Positions 16,188-26,000 of a DNA stretch of 64,000 nt are shown piece by piece. The translations under genes and the position numbers were made by a program. Source of the DNA: Roseovarius sp. MMSF_3281 (GTDB lineage: Bacteria; Pseudomonadota; Alphaproteobacteria; Rhodobacterales; Rhodobacteraceae); the NCBI RefSeq assembly GCF_030733685.1, contig NZ_JASHIM010000010.1:62001-126000 (forward strand), given 5' to 3'. Position 1 is the first letter of the stretch; the number at the start of each line of letters is the position of its first letter. The notes below the pieces were generated by a model. That model saw only the letters and a program-made list of their open reading frames with translations, did no database searches and had not been told where the DNA came from.

Positions 16188-17414
16188 ATGAGTATGCAGA
16201 TCATCCGCAACGCCCGTATCATCGATGGCTCGCAGGACCGTCCCACCGACCCGGTGGATATCGTCATCGAAGACGGCTTGTTCAAGGAGGTAGCGGAGAA
16301 CGTATCTGCGACCTGCGACGACGAGATCGACGCCAGCGGTCTGTATGTCTTGCCGGGCCTGATCGACTGCCACGTGCACGTCATTGCCACCACCGCCGAC
16401 CTTGGTGCCAACGCGGCGCTGCCGAACTCTCTTCTGGCCTATCGCGCAATGGGGCTAATGAAGAACATGATCATGCGCGGTTTTACCACCGTGCGTGATC
16501 TGGGTGGCGCCGATATCGGCATTGTAGAGGCAATCGAGGAACGGCTGTTGGTCGCGCCGCGCCTCATGATCTGTGGCAAGGCTCTGTCTCAGACAGGCGG
16601 GCATACCGATTACCGTGGTCCCTACAACCCGCGCAATGTCGATTTTTATCGCGATCAGATCGGCGCCATGGGCCGGATCGTCGATGGCGTCGACGAGCTG
16701 CGCCGCGCCTGTCGTGAAGAGATCAAGGGAGGCGCGAAGTTCATCAAACTGATGGCCAATGGCGGCGTGTCCTCTCCCACCGACCCAATCGGTTTTCTGG
16801 GCTTTTCGGTGGCCGAGCTTGAGGCCGCGGTGGAAGAGGCCAGAAACGCCGAAACCTACGTGGCGGGCCATCTTTATACCGACGAGGCAATCAGCCGCGC
16901 GCTGGAGGCCGGGTTCTATTCCATTGAACACGCCAACCTGATCAAGCGCGAGACCGCCAAGCGCGTGGTCGAAAAGGGCGCCGTCGTGGTTCCGACGAAT
17001 ATCACCTACGAATTGCTCGGTACACGCGGCGCCGATTTTGGCCTGCCACCCGAGTCGGTGGCAAAGGTGGCCGATGTCCGAGATGCGGGGCTTGAGGCGC
17101 TTGGCCTTCTGCACGAGGAAGGGGTGACAATGGGCTACGGCTCTGACCTGCTGGGTGGGATGCAGCAATACCAGTCGGGCGAGTTCCCGCTGCGAGGCAG
17201 GTTCCTTCCGGCTCATGACGTGATTCGTTCGGCCACGCTGGACGCGGCCAAAGTGCTGCGTATGGAAGGCCAAGTCGGCACCATCGCGGAAGGTGCCTAT
17301 GCCGATCTAATCATGATGGAGGGCAACCCACTCGACGATCTTTCCCTGCTCGACGGACAGGGTGAAAATATTTCGACCATTATCAAGGATGGCCAATTGG
17401 TTAAGCGTGCCTAA
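16188..17414 (+). CDS. Amidohydrolase-superfamily metal-dependent hydrolase
   Basis: A 408-residue enzyme related to imidazolonepropionase/prolidase-type amidohydrolases. Metal ligands visible: HxH in 'IDCHVHVIA', a Lys in 'KFIKLMANGGV' likely to be carbamylated, His in 'VAGHLYTDEA' and 'IEHANLI', and Asp in 'MGYGSDLLGG'. The C-terminus returns to the small beta domain ('EGAYADLIMMEGNPL'). It follows the cysteine hydrolase by 34 bases with an AAGGAAAT ribosome-binding site. It probably opens a cyclic amide or cleaves a peptide-like bond, feeding or following the hydrolase step. Confidence 0.88.
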   Translation: MSMQIIRNARIIDGSQDRPTDPVDIVIEDGLFKEVAENVSATCDDEIDASGLYVLPGLIDCHVHVIATTADLGANAALPNSLLAYRAMGLMKNMIMRGFTTVRDLGGADIGIVEAIEERLLVAPRLMICGKALSQTGGHTDYRGPYNPRNVDFYRDQIGAMGRIVDGVDELRRACREEIKGGAKFIKLMANGGVSSPTDPIGFLGFSVAELEAAVEEARNAETYVAGHLYTDEAISRALEAGFYSIEHANLIKRETAKRVVEKGAVVVPTNITYELLGTRGADFGLPPESVAKVADVRDAGLEALGLLHEEGVTMGYGSDLLGGMQQYQSGEFPLRGRFLPAHDVIRSATLDAAKVLRMEGQVGTIAEGAYADLIMMEGNPLDDLSLLDGQGENISTIIKDGQLVKRA

Positions 17415-17435
17415 TAGCGCTTGGTGGGCAGTATT

Positions 17436-17470
17436 TGATTGGCAGATCGGGTTGACCGAGCTGCCAATCA
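17436..17470 (+). terminator. Ten-base-pair stem-loop after amidohydrolase gene
   Basis: TGATTGGCAG (17436-17445) and CTGCCAATCA (17461-17470) are perfectly complementary, 22 bases after the stop at 17414. There is no U-tract, so it could be a transcript-end protector instead of an intrinsic terminator. The rest of 17471-17611 shows nothing recognisable. Confidence 0.5.
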
Positions 17471-17611
17471 CAATCAACCTGAGTTATCAATGAGCGTTCA
17501 AGACCGCCCCGTTTTCAACGTTTAAATTTGACCCACCCTATGTGGCGCAAAGCCCCCAAGCGGGCAGCTCTCATATAGTGAGTCCGTCTGGGGACTTTGT
17601 TTACGAAACGT

Positions 17612-17866
17612 TTATGTTTTTCTGCGCCGCTTGCTTTGTGCGAACCGGTAAGAGGTGTTGCCGCTTTCGATGATGGCACAGTGATGGGTTACGCGATCCA
17701 GAAGCACGGTTGTCATTTTGGCATCGCCGAAGACCGAGACCCACTCTCCTAACTCCAGATTGGTGGTTATGATGACACTGGTCTTCTCATAGAGCTCGCT
17801 GATCAGATGGAACAGCAATGCGCCGCCGAACTTTGGGAACGGGATGTAGCCCAATTCGTCCATTGC
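17612..17866 (-). pseudogene. istB: Truncated IstB (IS21-family helper ATPase) remnant
   Basis: About 83 residues of the IstB C-terminus remain: '[20 protein letters not shown]', then '[15 protein letters not shown]', then '[18 protein letters not shown]', all diagnostic of IstB after its Walker B. The N-terminal two thirds, including Walker A, are gone, and no istA or terminal repeats are seen. The break is near 17866, immediately next to a hairpin at 17867-17898 (CCGGCAGG / CCTGCCGG with an inner TTTGC/GCAAA stem). This is a dead fragment of an IS21-type element. Confidence 0.88.
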
Positions 17867-17971
17867 CCGGCAGGTTTGCGTTGCAAATCGCCTGCCGGTC
17901 AGTGGAAGATACGCGGGGTGGTAGTGCGCATGACGGCACACCCTACAGCGGGGTGGGCCTGTGGAACCCAA

Positions 17972-18001
17972 CAAAAAGGCCCCGCGCGGGGCGGGGCCTT
18001 T
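17972..18001 (-). terminator. Intrinsic terminator of BMP/nucleoside ABC operon
   Basis: On the minus strand AAAGGCCCCGC, a five-base loop and GCGGGGCC are followed by TTTTTGTT. It lies 21 bases past the stop of the binding-protein gene (18022), the last gene of its operon. Confidence 0.9.
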
Positions 18002-18021
18002 GGTGCTCGGAGTGTTTCGAA

Positions 18022-19095
18022 TCAGTTGGGGATCTCGCCGGAAATTCCTTCGACGTAGAAGTCCATGCCCAGAAGGGTGCCGTCGTCGGCCACTTCGCCC
18101 TCGGCCAGCCAATCGGAGCCGTCCTGTTTTTTCAGCGGGCCGGTAAAGGGGTGATACTCACCCTTGGCCATGGCCTCTTTCAGGGCCAGCGCCTCGGTCT
18201 TCACGTCGGCGGGCACGGCGTCGGTGATTTCACCGATGCCGACCATGCCGGGGCCGATGCCGTCCCATGTCTGTTCGCTTTCCCATGTTCCGTCCATGAC
18301 CGCCTGGGTCCGTTCGATGTAGTAGGGGGCCCAGTTGTCGATGATGGAACTGACGCGCGGCAGGGGCGCGTATTCGCCCATATCCGAGGCTTGTCCGAAG
18401 GTGATGACGTCACCGGCCTTTTCCGCCGCGGCCTGCGGCGCAGTGGAGTCGGTGTGTTGCAAGATCACGTCGGCGCCCTGTTCGATAAGGGCGGTGGCGG
18501 CGTCGGCCTCTTTCGCGGGATCGAACCATGTGTAGGCCCAGATGATCTTGAACTCGACATCCGGGTTCACTTTCTTGGCATGGATATAGGCCGAGTTGAT
18601 GCCCCGGATCACTTCGGGGATCGGGAAGGAGGCGATGTAGCCGATGATGTTGGACTCGGTCATTTTGCCGGCGATATGGCCCTGCACGGCGCGGCCTTCG
18701 TAGAAGCGGGCGCTGTAGGTCGAGACATTGGGCAGCGTTTTGAAGCCGGTGGCGTGTTCGAATTTCACGTCGGGGAACTTCTTGGCCACGGCGAGGGTGG
18801 GCTCCATGAAGCCAAAGGAGGTGGTGAAGATTAGGTCGGCACCGTTGAGGGCCATCTGGGTGATGGCGCGTTCGGCGTCTGCGCCTTCGGGGACGCTTTC
18901 CTGAAACACGGTTTCGACCTTGTCGCCAAAGTGCTCTTCAAGTGCGAGGCGGCCCTGCTCGTGTTCATAGGTCCAGCCGCCGTCGCCCACGGGGCCGACA
19001 TAGATAAAGCCGACCTTGGTCGTGTCTTGGGCCATGGCCGAGGAGGCAAGGCCCAGCGCCACGGCGGCGGTGGCCAGTTTTTTCAGAAGGGTCAT
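18022..19095 (-). CDS. BMP-family ABC binding protein (purine nucleoside type)
   Basis: A 357-residue periplasmic protein with a signal peptide ending 'SSAMAQ'. BMP-family landmarks: '[20 protein letters not shown]' at the start of the mature protein, '[18 protein letters not shown]', '[17 protein letters not shown]' and '[13 protein letters not shown]'. The family binds nucleosides or other purine compounds. It has no lipobox Cys, so it is a soluble binding protein. It is the last gene in the operon and is followed by a strong terminator. Confidence 0.92.
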   Translation of the reverse strand: MTLLKKLATAAVALGLASSAMAQDTTKVGFIYVGPVGDGGWTYEHEQGRLALEEHFGDKVETVFQESVPEGADAERAITQMALNGADLIFTTSFGFMEPTLAVAKKFPDVKFEHATGFKTLPNVSTYSARFYEGRAVQGHIAGKMTESNIIGYIASFPIPEVIRGINSAYIHAKKVNPDVEFKIIWAYTWFDPAKEADAATALIEQGADVILQHTDSTAPQAAAEKAGDVITFGQASDMGEYAPLPRVSSIIDNWAPYYIERTQAVMDGTWESEQTWDGIGPGMVGIGEITDAVPADVKTEALALKEAMAKGEYHPFTGPLKKQDGSDWLAEGEVADDGTLLGMDFYVEGISGEIPN

Positions 19096-19144
19096 GTGGT
19101 TATTTCTCCCAGGTGGTTTTCAAGTGTTGCGGTTTCACGGGGCC

Positions 19145-20068
19145 TCATTGCGAGGCGTGGAAAATGCGGCCCAATGAGGCGGGCGCGCGGGGTTTGTCGG
19201 CCGACATGATGACCAGCACGAGAATGGTGATCAAGTAGGGCGACATCGACAGGTATTCGACCGGCAGGGCGCTTCCGGCGGCTTGCAGGTTGAGTTGCAG
19301 AACCGTGACCCCGCCGAAAAGCCACGCGCCCAGCAGGACGCGGCCCGCCTTCCAACTGGCAAAGACCACCAGCGCCAGCGCGATCCAGCCCGCGCCGGCG
19401 GTCATGCCTTCGGTCCATTGCGGCACGCGGATGAGGCTGATGTAGGCCCCGCCAAGCCCGGCGCAGGCCCCGCCGAAGAGGATGGCAAGGATACGTACGC
19501 GCACCACCTTGTAGCCCAGCGCGTGGGCGGCATCGTGGTTTTCACCCACCGCCCGCAGGATGAGGCCAGCGCGGGTGTATTTCAACATGCCCCAGACGGC
19601 GGCACAAAGCCCGAGGCCGAAATAGACCATGATGTCATGGCCGAAAAGGACCGGGCCAAGGCCGGGGATATCGCCAAGGAGCGGGATATCAAGCTTGCCC
19701 GTGGGCGGCGGTTTGATGCCTTGGTAGCCTTGGCCCAAAAGCGCGCTGAGCCCGAGGCCGAAGAGGGTAAGCGCAAGGCCCGAGGCCACTTGGTTGGCCA
19801 GGGCGATTTGCGTGAGGAAGGCAAAGAGCAGCGAAAGGCCCGCGCCGCCCAAGGCCGCGGCGATGAACCCCACAAGCGGGGAGCCGGTATTGACCGCCGC
19901 GGCAAACCCGCAGATCGCGCCGGTGATCATCATCCCCTCGACGCCAAGGTTCAGCACACCCGCGCGCTCGGCCACCAGTTCGCCAAGCGCGGCGATCAGG
20001 ATGGGCGTGGCCGCCACCATGAGCGAGGCCAGCAGAAGGACGGGGTTGATCGAGCCAAGATCCATCAT
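19145..20068 (-). CDS. ABC permease, BMP/nucleoside system (subunit 2)
   Basis: A 307-residue BPD_transp_2 protein with about eight to ten membrane segments. Landmarks: 'ALGELVAERAGVLNLGVEGM' near the N-terminus, which is the family signature, and 'LRAVGENHDAAHALGYKV'. The ATG at 20068 overlaps the stop of the partner permease (20065). It forms the heterodimeric channel with that protein. Confidence 0.93.
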   Translation of the reverse strand: MMDLGSINPVLLLASLMVAATPILIAALGELVAERAGVLNLGVEGMMITGAICGFAAAVNTGSPLVGFIAAALGGAGLSLLFAFLTQIALANQVASGLALTLFGLGLSALLGQGYQGIKPPPTGKLDIPLLGDIPGLGPVLFGHDIMVYFGLGLCAAVWGMLKYTRAGLILRAVGENHDAAHALGYKVVRVRILAILFGGACAGLGGAYISLIRVPQWTEGMTAGAGWIALALVVFASWKAGRVLLGAWLFGGVTVLQLNLQAAGSALPVEYLSMSPYLITILVLVIMSADKPRAPASLGRIFHASQ

Positions 20069-21147
20069 GCCACCTGTGCCGCTTTGAACCGGATGCGGTA
20101 GTTGGTCAGCAGGTCCACCGCCAAGAGCACGAAAAGCAGCATGCCCTGGAACATCTGGATTGCCGCCGAGGGCAGGCCGAGGTTGGATTGCGCGATCTCG
20201 CCGCCGATATAGGTGAGCGCCATTAAAAGACCCGCCAGCGCGATGCCCACCGGGTGCAACCGGCCAAGGAAGGCGACGATGATGGCGGTGAATCCATAGC
20301 CCACGTTGAAATCAATGCTGACTTGGCCGGCGGGGCCGGAGACTTCGAAAAGCCCGGCAAGCCCGGCCAAAGCGCCCGAGGTGCCAAGGCAGAAGAGAAT
20401 GAGGCGAGGGGGCGATACGCCTGCGAAACGCGCAGCGCGCGGGGCCTGACCCGTCAGGCGGATTTGGTAACCAAGGATGTGGCGGCCCAGAAGGATATAA
20501 GCAAAGATCACGGCGATCAGGGCCGCGACCACGCCCCAATGCATGCCGGTACCACCGAGGATTTCGGCGTTATGGGCTGCCGGATATTCCTGAAAATTGC
20601 GACTGCCGGGGAAGCCGTAGCCATCGGGGTTTTTCAACGGCCCAAGCGCCATGGCGGCCAGAAGTTGCTCGGCCACATAAACCAGCATGAGCGAGACAAG
20701 GATTTCATTGGTGCCGAATTGCACCCGCAAAAGCGCCGGGATCATTGCCCAAAGCCAGCCGCCCAAGGCCCCCACCATGACCATCAACGGAAAGATGTAC
20801 CATGCGTCCAGCGGATAGAAGGCCAGCCCCACGGCGGCGCCGGTGAGCGCGCCGATGATATATTGCCCCTCGGCCCCGATGTTCCAGATGCCCGCCTTGA
20901 AACCCAAGGCAAGGCCGATGGCGATCAGCACCAAGGGGGCGCCTTTGACCAGAAGCTGCGGGCGATAGTAAAAGGCGTGCTCGCCAAAGAGCGGTTGCCA
21001 GAAGATCGTGGCGATCGCTTCGACCGGATCCTTGCCAAGCGCGGCGAACAGCGCGCCGCCCAGTAGCATGGTCAGCACCACCGCCAGAAGCGGCGCGGCC
21101 CATGTCCAGAGGCGCGAGGGCTGGGGGCGTTTTTCAAGCTTCAGCAT
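20065..21147 (-). CDS. ABC permease, BMP/nucleoside system (subunit 1)
   Basis: A 360-residue member of the same permease family, YufP/NupP-like. Visible marks are 'GLALGFKAGIWNIGAEGQYI' and 'GYGFTAIIVAFLGRLHPVG'. It has an N-terminal cytoplasmic tail of about 15 residues. A 170-base gap with a composite inverted-repeat element separates it from the ATPase gene upstream, which is unusual in an otherwise tightly packed operon. Confidence 0.93.
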   Translation of the reverse strand: MLKLEKRPQPSRLWTWAAPLLAVVLTMLLGGALFAALGKDPVEAIATIFWQPLFGEHAFYYRPQLLVKGAPLVLIAIGLALGFKAGIWNIGAEGQYIIGALTGAAVGLAFYPLDAWYIFPLMVMVGALGGWLWAMIPALLRVQFGTNEILVSLMLVYVAEQLLAAMALGPLKNPDGYGFPGSRNFQEYPAAHNAEILGGTGMHWGVVAALIAVIFAYILLGRHILGYQIRLTGQAPRAARFAGVSPPRLILFCLGTSGALAGLAGLFEVSGPAGQVSIDFNVGYGFTAIIVAFLGRLHPVGIALAGLLMALTYIGGEIAQSNLGLPSAAIQMFQGMLLFVLLAVDLLTNYRIRFKAAQVA

Positions 21148-21171
21148 CGGTGCGCCTTATTGGTGTGACTT

Positions 21172-21295
21172 GGGGGCTCTGCCCCCGACGTTGAAACCCT
21201 GCGGCTTTCAACGCCTCCCCCGGGATATTTGGAAAAAGAAGAAAGGGCATCGGTGCGCCGGCTTTCTTCTTTTTGAAAATATCCCCGCCGGAGGC
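21172..21295. repeat. Composite intergenic inverted-repeat element
   Basis: Three hairpins in a row: GGGGGC/GCCCCC (21172-21186), GTTGAAA/TTTCAAC (21190-21212), and a long stem with arms 21213-21245 and 21262-21295 sharing GCCTCC, GGGATATTT and AAAAAGAAGAAAG. It lies inside the BMP operon between ATPase and permease genes. The long stem's design recurs at 26556-26620. I associate such elements with Rhodobacteraceae genomes, where they often lie at gene ends. Confidence 0.85.
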
Positions 21296-21317
21296 ATGCA
21301 ATCTTTGTTGGACGTGA

Positions 21318-22874
21318 TCAGCCATGCGCCACCTCCATACCATGGGCGCCACCCATCATCAGGCCGATCTCTTCGAGGCTCAGCCCGTGCGTGGGCAGGG
21401 CGGCGGAGAGGCGACCCTCGTTTAAGGCGGCGAAACGGTCGGAGATTTCCATGAGTTCATCGAGGTCCTGGCTGATGCAGAGGATCGCGCTGCCATGCGC
21501 GGCAAGGTCCAGCAGGGCTTGGCGAATCGCGGCGGCGGCGGCGGCATCGACGCCCCATGTGGGTTGGTTGACGACCAGGACCTCGGGGCGTTGCAGCACC
21601 TCGCGCCCGATGACGAATTTTTGTAGGTTGCCGCCTGACAGGGCGCGCGCCGCCGTGTCCGCCCCCGGTGTGCGCACGTCGAAGCGGTCGATCACGCGGG
21701 TGGCGAAGGCGCGGGCGGCGCGCCAGCGGATGAACCCGCGGGTCAGCAGGTTTTCGCGGTCGGCCCCGGTAAGCAGGGCGTTTTCGGTCAGGCTCATGTC
21801 CGGGGCGGCGGCGTGGCCCAACCGTTCCTCGGGCGCGGTCAGAAGGCCCATGCGGCGGCGGGCGGTTGGGCCAAGCCGCCCGATGGGCCGTTCGCGCAGG
21901 GCGATGGAACGCGCGGGGCTACGCGCCTCCCCCGAAAGCGCGGCCAGCAGCTCATCCTGCCCGTTTCCCGCGACCCCGCCGATGCCGAGGATTTCGCCCT
22001 CGCGCAGGGAAAGGTGGATATTGCGCAGCGGTGTGCCGAAGGCCGAGGGCGCGGGCAGCGAAAGGCCGGTGACATCAAGGGCCACGGCCCCGGCCGTGCG
22101 GGTTTCGCGGGTGGGGGCCTCGAAGCTGCTGCCGACCATCATTTGCGCCATGTCGCGGGCCGAGGTGTCGCGCGGGATACAGGTGCCCACGTTGCGCCCC
22201 TGGCGCAGGATCGTGGCGCGGTCACAGAGCGCGCGGATTTCCTCGAGCTTGTGCGATATATAGAGGATCGCCACCCCTTCGGCGGTGAGTTTGCGCAGGG
22301 TCTCGAAAAGGATATCCACCTCTTGCGGTGTCAGTACCGAGGTCGGTTCATCCATGATCAGAAGCTGCGGGTCTTGCAGCAGGCAGCGGATGATCTCCAC
22401 CCGTTGCCTTTCGCCGGCCGAAAGATCTCCCACCATGCGGTGCGGATCGAGCGGCAGGCCATATGTTTCCGACACCCGGCGGATTTGCCCGGCCAGATCG
22501 CGCAGGCGGGGCGGGTTTTCCATGCCGAGGGCCACGTTTTCCGCCACGCTGAGTGCGTCGAAAAGCGAGAAGTGTTGAAAGACCATGGCCACGCCCGCAG
22601 CCCGCGCCGCACGTGGCTCGGGCGGGGTGAAGGCTTTGTCGTGCAGCTCCATCCGGCCGCTGTCGGGTTTGACGAGGCCGTAGATCATCTTGACCAGCGT
22701 GGATTTGCCCGCGCCGTTTTCGCCCAGCAGGGCGTGCACTTCGCCCGGGGCTATGTCGAAAGACACGTCATCGTTCGCCACGACCCCGGGATAGGCCTTG
22801 GTCAGTCCCGAGATGGTAAGCAAGCTGGTGGTCACGCGGCGATATTCCGATGGTGGCTTGATCAGGGTTGTCAT
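21318..22874 (-). CDS. ABC ATPase with two nucleotide-binding domains, BMP/nucleoside system
   Basis: A 518-residue duplicated ATPase, like those of ribose and nucleoside importers. Domain 1 is complete: Walker A 'GENGAGKST', signature 'LSAGERQRVEI', Walker B 'LLIMDEPTSVLT'. Domain 2 (from about residue 265) is degenerate: its Walker A region reads 'GVAGNGQDEL' without Lys, while 'LSGGNLQKFVIGRE' remains. That one-active-site pattern is normal for the family. The ATG at 22874 has no strong ribosome-binding site; a GTG at 22835 ('TTSLLTISGLTK') is a good alternative start. Confidence 0.92.
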   Translation of the reverse strand: MTTLIKPPSEYRRVTTSLLTISGLTKAYPGVVANDDVSFDIAPGEVHALLGENGAGKSTLVKMIYGLVKPDSGRMELHDKAFTPPEPRAARAAGVAMVFQHFSLFDALSVAENVALGMENPPRLRDLAGQIRRVSETYGLPLDPHRMVGDLSAGERQRVEIIRCLLQDPQLLIMDEPTSVLTPQEVDILFETLRKLTAEGVAILYISHKLEEIRALCDRATILRQGRNVGTCIPRDTSARDMAQMMVGSSFEAPTRETRTAGAVALDVTGLSLPAPSAFGTPLRNIHLSLREGEILGIGGVAGNGQDELLAALSGEARSPARSIALRERPIGRLGPTARRRMGLLTAPEERLGHAAAPDMSLTENALLTGADRENLLTRGFIRWRAARAFATRVIDRFDVRTPGADTAARALSGGNLQKFVIGREVLQRPEVLVVNQPTWGVDAAAAAAIRQALLDLAAHGSAILCISQDLDELMEISDRFAALNEGRLSAALPTHGLSLEEIGLMMGGAHGMEVAHG

Positions 22875-23011
22875 TGACTAGCGCAGGGGCGGGCGCGGGG
22901 GCAATGGGGCTGTGACGCTTTTCTGCGCGGCATGGCCGCATTTGCCCGGTTTTTCGGCAGGGCGGCCTTTGCCCTCTTTTGCCCATGCGCGGGGCGGGAT
23001 AGGATCGGTGC

Positions 23012-26000
23012 ATGAGCCAAGATCCCCGATTCATTCATCTTCGTGTCCATACCGAATATTCCCTTCTGGAAGGGGCGGTGCGGTTGAAAAAGCTGCCGGG
23101 CCTTTGTGCCGATGCGGGCATGCCCGCCGTTGCCGTGACCGACAGCAACAATATGTTTGCCGCCCTAGAGTTTTCGGTGACCGCCCAGGGCGCGGGCGTG
23201 CAGCCGATCATGGGCTGCCAGGTGGATGTGGAGTATGTGCAGGTCCAACCGGGCGAGCGGCCAAAGCCCCCCGCGCCGGTGGTTCTGCTGGCCCAGAACG
23301 AGGAAGGCTATGAGCACCTGATGAAGCTCAACTCCTGCCTGTACCTGCGCGGCGACGGCCAGTTGGCCCATGTCACGATCGAGGAGTTGGAACGCTATGC
23401 CGGGTCAGTCATTTGCCTGACGGGTGGGCCGGACGGGCCGGTTGGGCGGCTGTTGCAGGCAGGCCAACGGCCTGCGGCGCAGGCCTTGATGGAGCGGCTG
23501 AAGGCGGCTTTCGGCGATAGGCTTTACGTGGAATTGCAGCGCCACCCCGGCGAGGAGGGCGCACCCGAGGCCGAGCGTCTGACCGAGCGGGGCTTTGTCG
23601 AGATGGCCTATGCCATGGACCTGCCGATTGTGGCCACTAATGACGTCTATTTTCCACAAGAAAAGATGTACGAGGCGCATGACGCGATGATCTGTGTGGC
23701 CGAGGGGGCCTATGTGGATCAGTCCGCCCCGCGCCGCCGATTGACCCCGCAGCACTATTTCAAGACCCCGGGCGAGATGGTCACCCTGTTTGCCGATCTG
23801 CCCGAGGCCGTTGAAAACACGGTGGAGATTGCCAAACGTTGTGCCTTTGGCACCTATCGGCGTGATCCGATCCTGCCCAGGTTCGCCGATGACGAGGTTG
23901 AGGAATTGCGCCGTCAGGCCAAGGAGGGGCTTGAGGCGCGTCTGGCGGTGATCCCGCATGCGACCAGCGTCGAGGACTATCACAAGCGGCTGGATTTCGA
24001 GCTGGATATTATCGAGGGTATGGGGTTCCCGGGCTATTTCCTGATCGTTGCGGACTTTATCAAATGGGCCAAGGAACAGGATATCCCGGTGGGGCCGGGG
24101 CGGGGCTCGGGCGCGGGTAGCCTTGTGGCCTATGCCCTGACGATCACCGACCTTGACCCGCTGCGCTATTCATTGCTGTTCGAACGGTTCCTGAACCCCG
24201 AACGGGTCAGCATGCCCGACTTCGATATCGACTTTTGCATGGATCGCCGCGAGGAGGTGATTCATTACGTTCAGGAAAAATACGGTCGCGACAAGGTGGG
24301 GCAGATCATCACCTTTGGTGCGCTGCTGTCCAAGGCCGCGGTGCGCGACATTGGCCGGGTCTTGCAAATGCCTTACGGGCAGGTGGACCGCCTGTCGAAG
24401 ATGATCCCGGTGGAGGGCGTCAAGCCGATCTCGATTGAAAAGGCCCTCAAGGACGAGCCGCGCCTGAGCGAGGAGGCGCGCAACGAGGAGGTGGTGGACC
24501 GCCTGTTGAAATACGGCATGCAGGTGGAGGGTTTGTTGCGCAATGCCTCGACCCACGCCGCCGGGGTCGTGATCGGCGACAGGCCATTGGACGAGCTGGT
24601 GCCTTTGTACCAGGACCCGCGCTCGGACATGCCTGCCACGCAGTTCAACATGAAATGGGTGGAACAAGCGGGGCTTGTGAAATTCGACTTTCTGGGCCTG
24701 AAAACCCTGACGGTCATTCAAAATGCCATCGAACAGATCCACGCCGAGGGGCGTGATCTGCATATCGCGCAAGACGGCAGCACGATTTACGAGCCCTTCG
24801 AGGGGGCAGAGAACGACATCGGGCAAATCCCGCTGGACGACGCAAAGACCTATGAGCTTTACGCCCGAGCCAAGACGGTGGCGGTGTTCCAGGTGGAAAG
24901 CTCGGGCATGATGGATGCCCTCAAACGCATGAAGCCCACCTGCATCGAGGATATCGTCGCCCTCGTGGCGCTTTACCGGCCAGGCCCGATGGAAAACATT
25001 CCCAAGTATTGCGAGGTCAAGAACGAGCTTAGCGACCGCGACTACCTGCATCCTTCGGTCGATCACATCCTCGACGAGACACAGGGCATCATCGTCTACC
25101 AGGAACAGGTGATGCAGATCGCGCAGGAAATGGCGGGATATACACTGGGCGGCGCGGACCTGTTGCGCCGGGCCATGGGGAAGAAGATCCAGGAGGCGAT
25201 GGACGCCGAACGCCCGAAATTCATCGAGGGCGCCAAGGCAAACGGGGTGGACGACGACAAAGCGCTCGAAGTCTGGAACCTGCTGGATAAATTTGCCAAC
25301 TACGGCTTCAACAAATCCCACGCGGCGGCCTATGCGGTGGTGTCGTATCAAACCGCGTGGCTCAAGGCCAATCACCCGGTGGAATTCATGGCCGGGGTGA
25401 TGAACTGCGATATTCACCTGACCGACAAGCTGGCCGTTTATTTCGAAGAGGTGAAGAAGGGGCTGAAGCTGCCCTATGCGCCGCCCTGCGTGAACCGCTC
25501 GGAGGCGGTGTTCAAGGTGCGGCAGGGCGTGTTGCACTATGCGCTGGGCGCTTTGAAGAATGTGGGCGTCGAGGCGATGCGCCTGATCGTGGAGGGGCGC
25601 GGCGAGAAACCCTTTGCCACGCTTTACGATTTTGCCCGCCGGGTGGACCTGAAGAAGATCGGCAAGCGGCCACTGGAGATGCTGGCCCGCGCCGGGGGCT
25701 TTGACGAACTGGATACCAACCGCCGGAGGGTCTTCGACAGCATCGAGGCGCTGATGAACTACTCGGCGGCGATTCACGAACAGAAAAACTCCAACCAGGT
25801 GTCGCTTTTCGGTGAGGCGGGCGACGACCTGCCCGAACCGCGCCTGAGCCCGGTGCAGGACTGGCTGCCCGCCGAGCGCCTGACCGAGGAATTCAAGGCG
25901 GTGGGCTTTTACCTGTCGGGCCATCCGCTGGACGACTACATGGGCGCGCTCAAGCGCCAAAAGGTCAAGACGCTGGACGAGGTCACTGCGGAGGCCGGGC

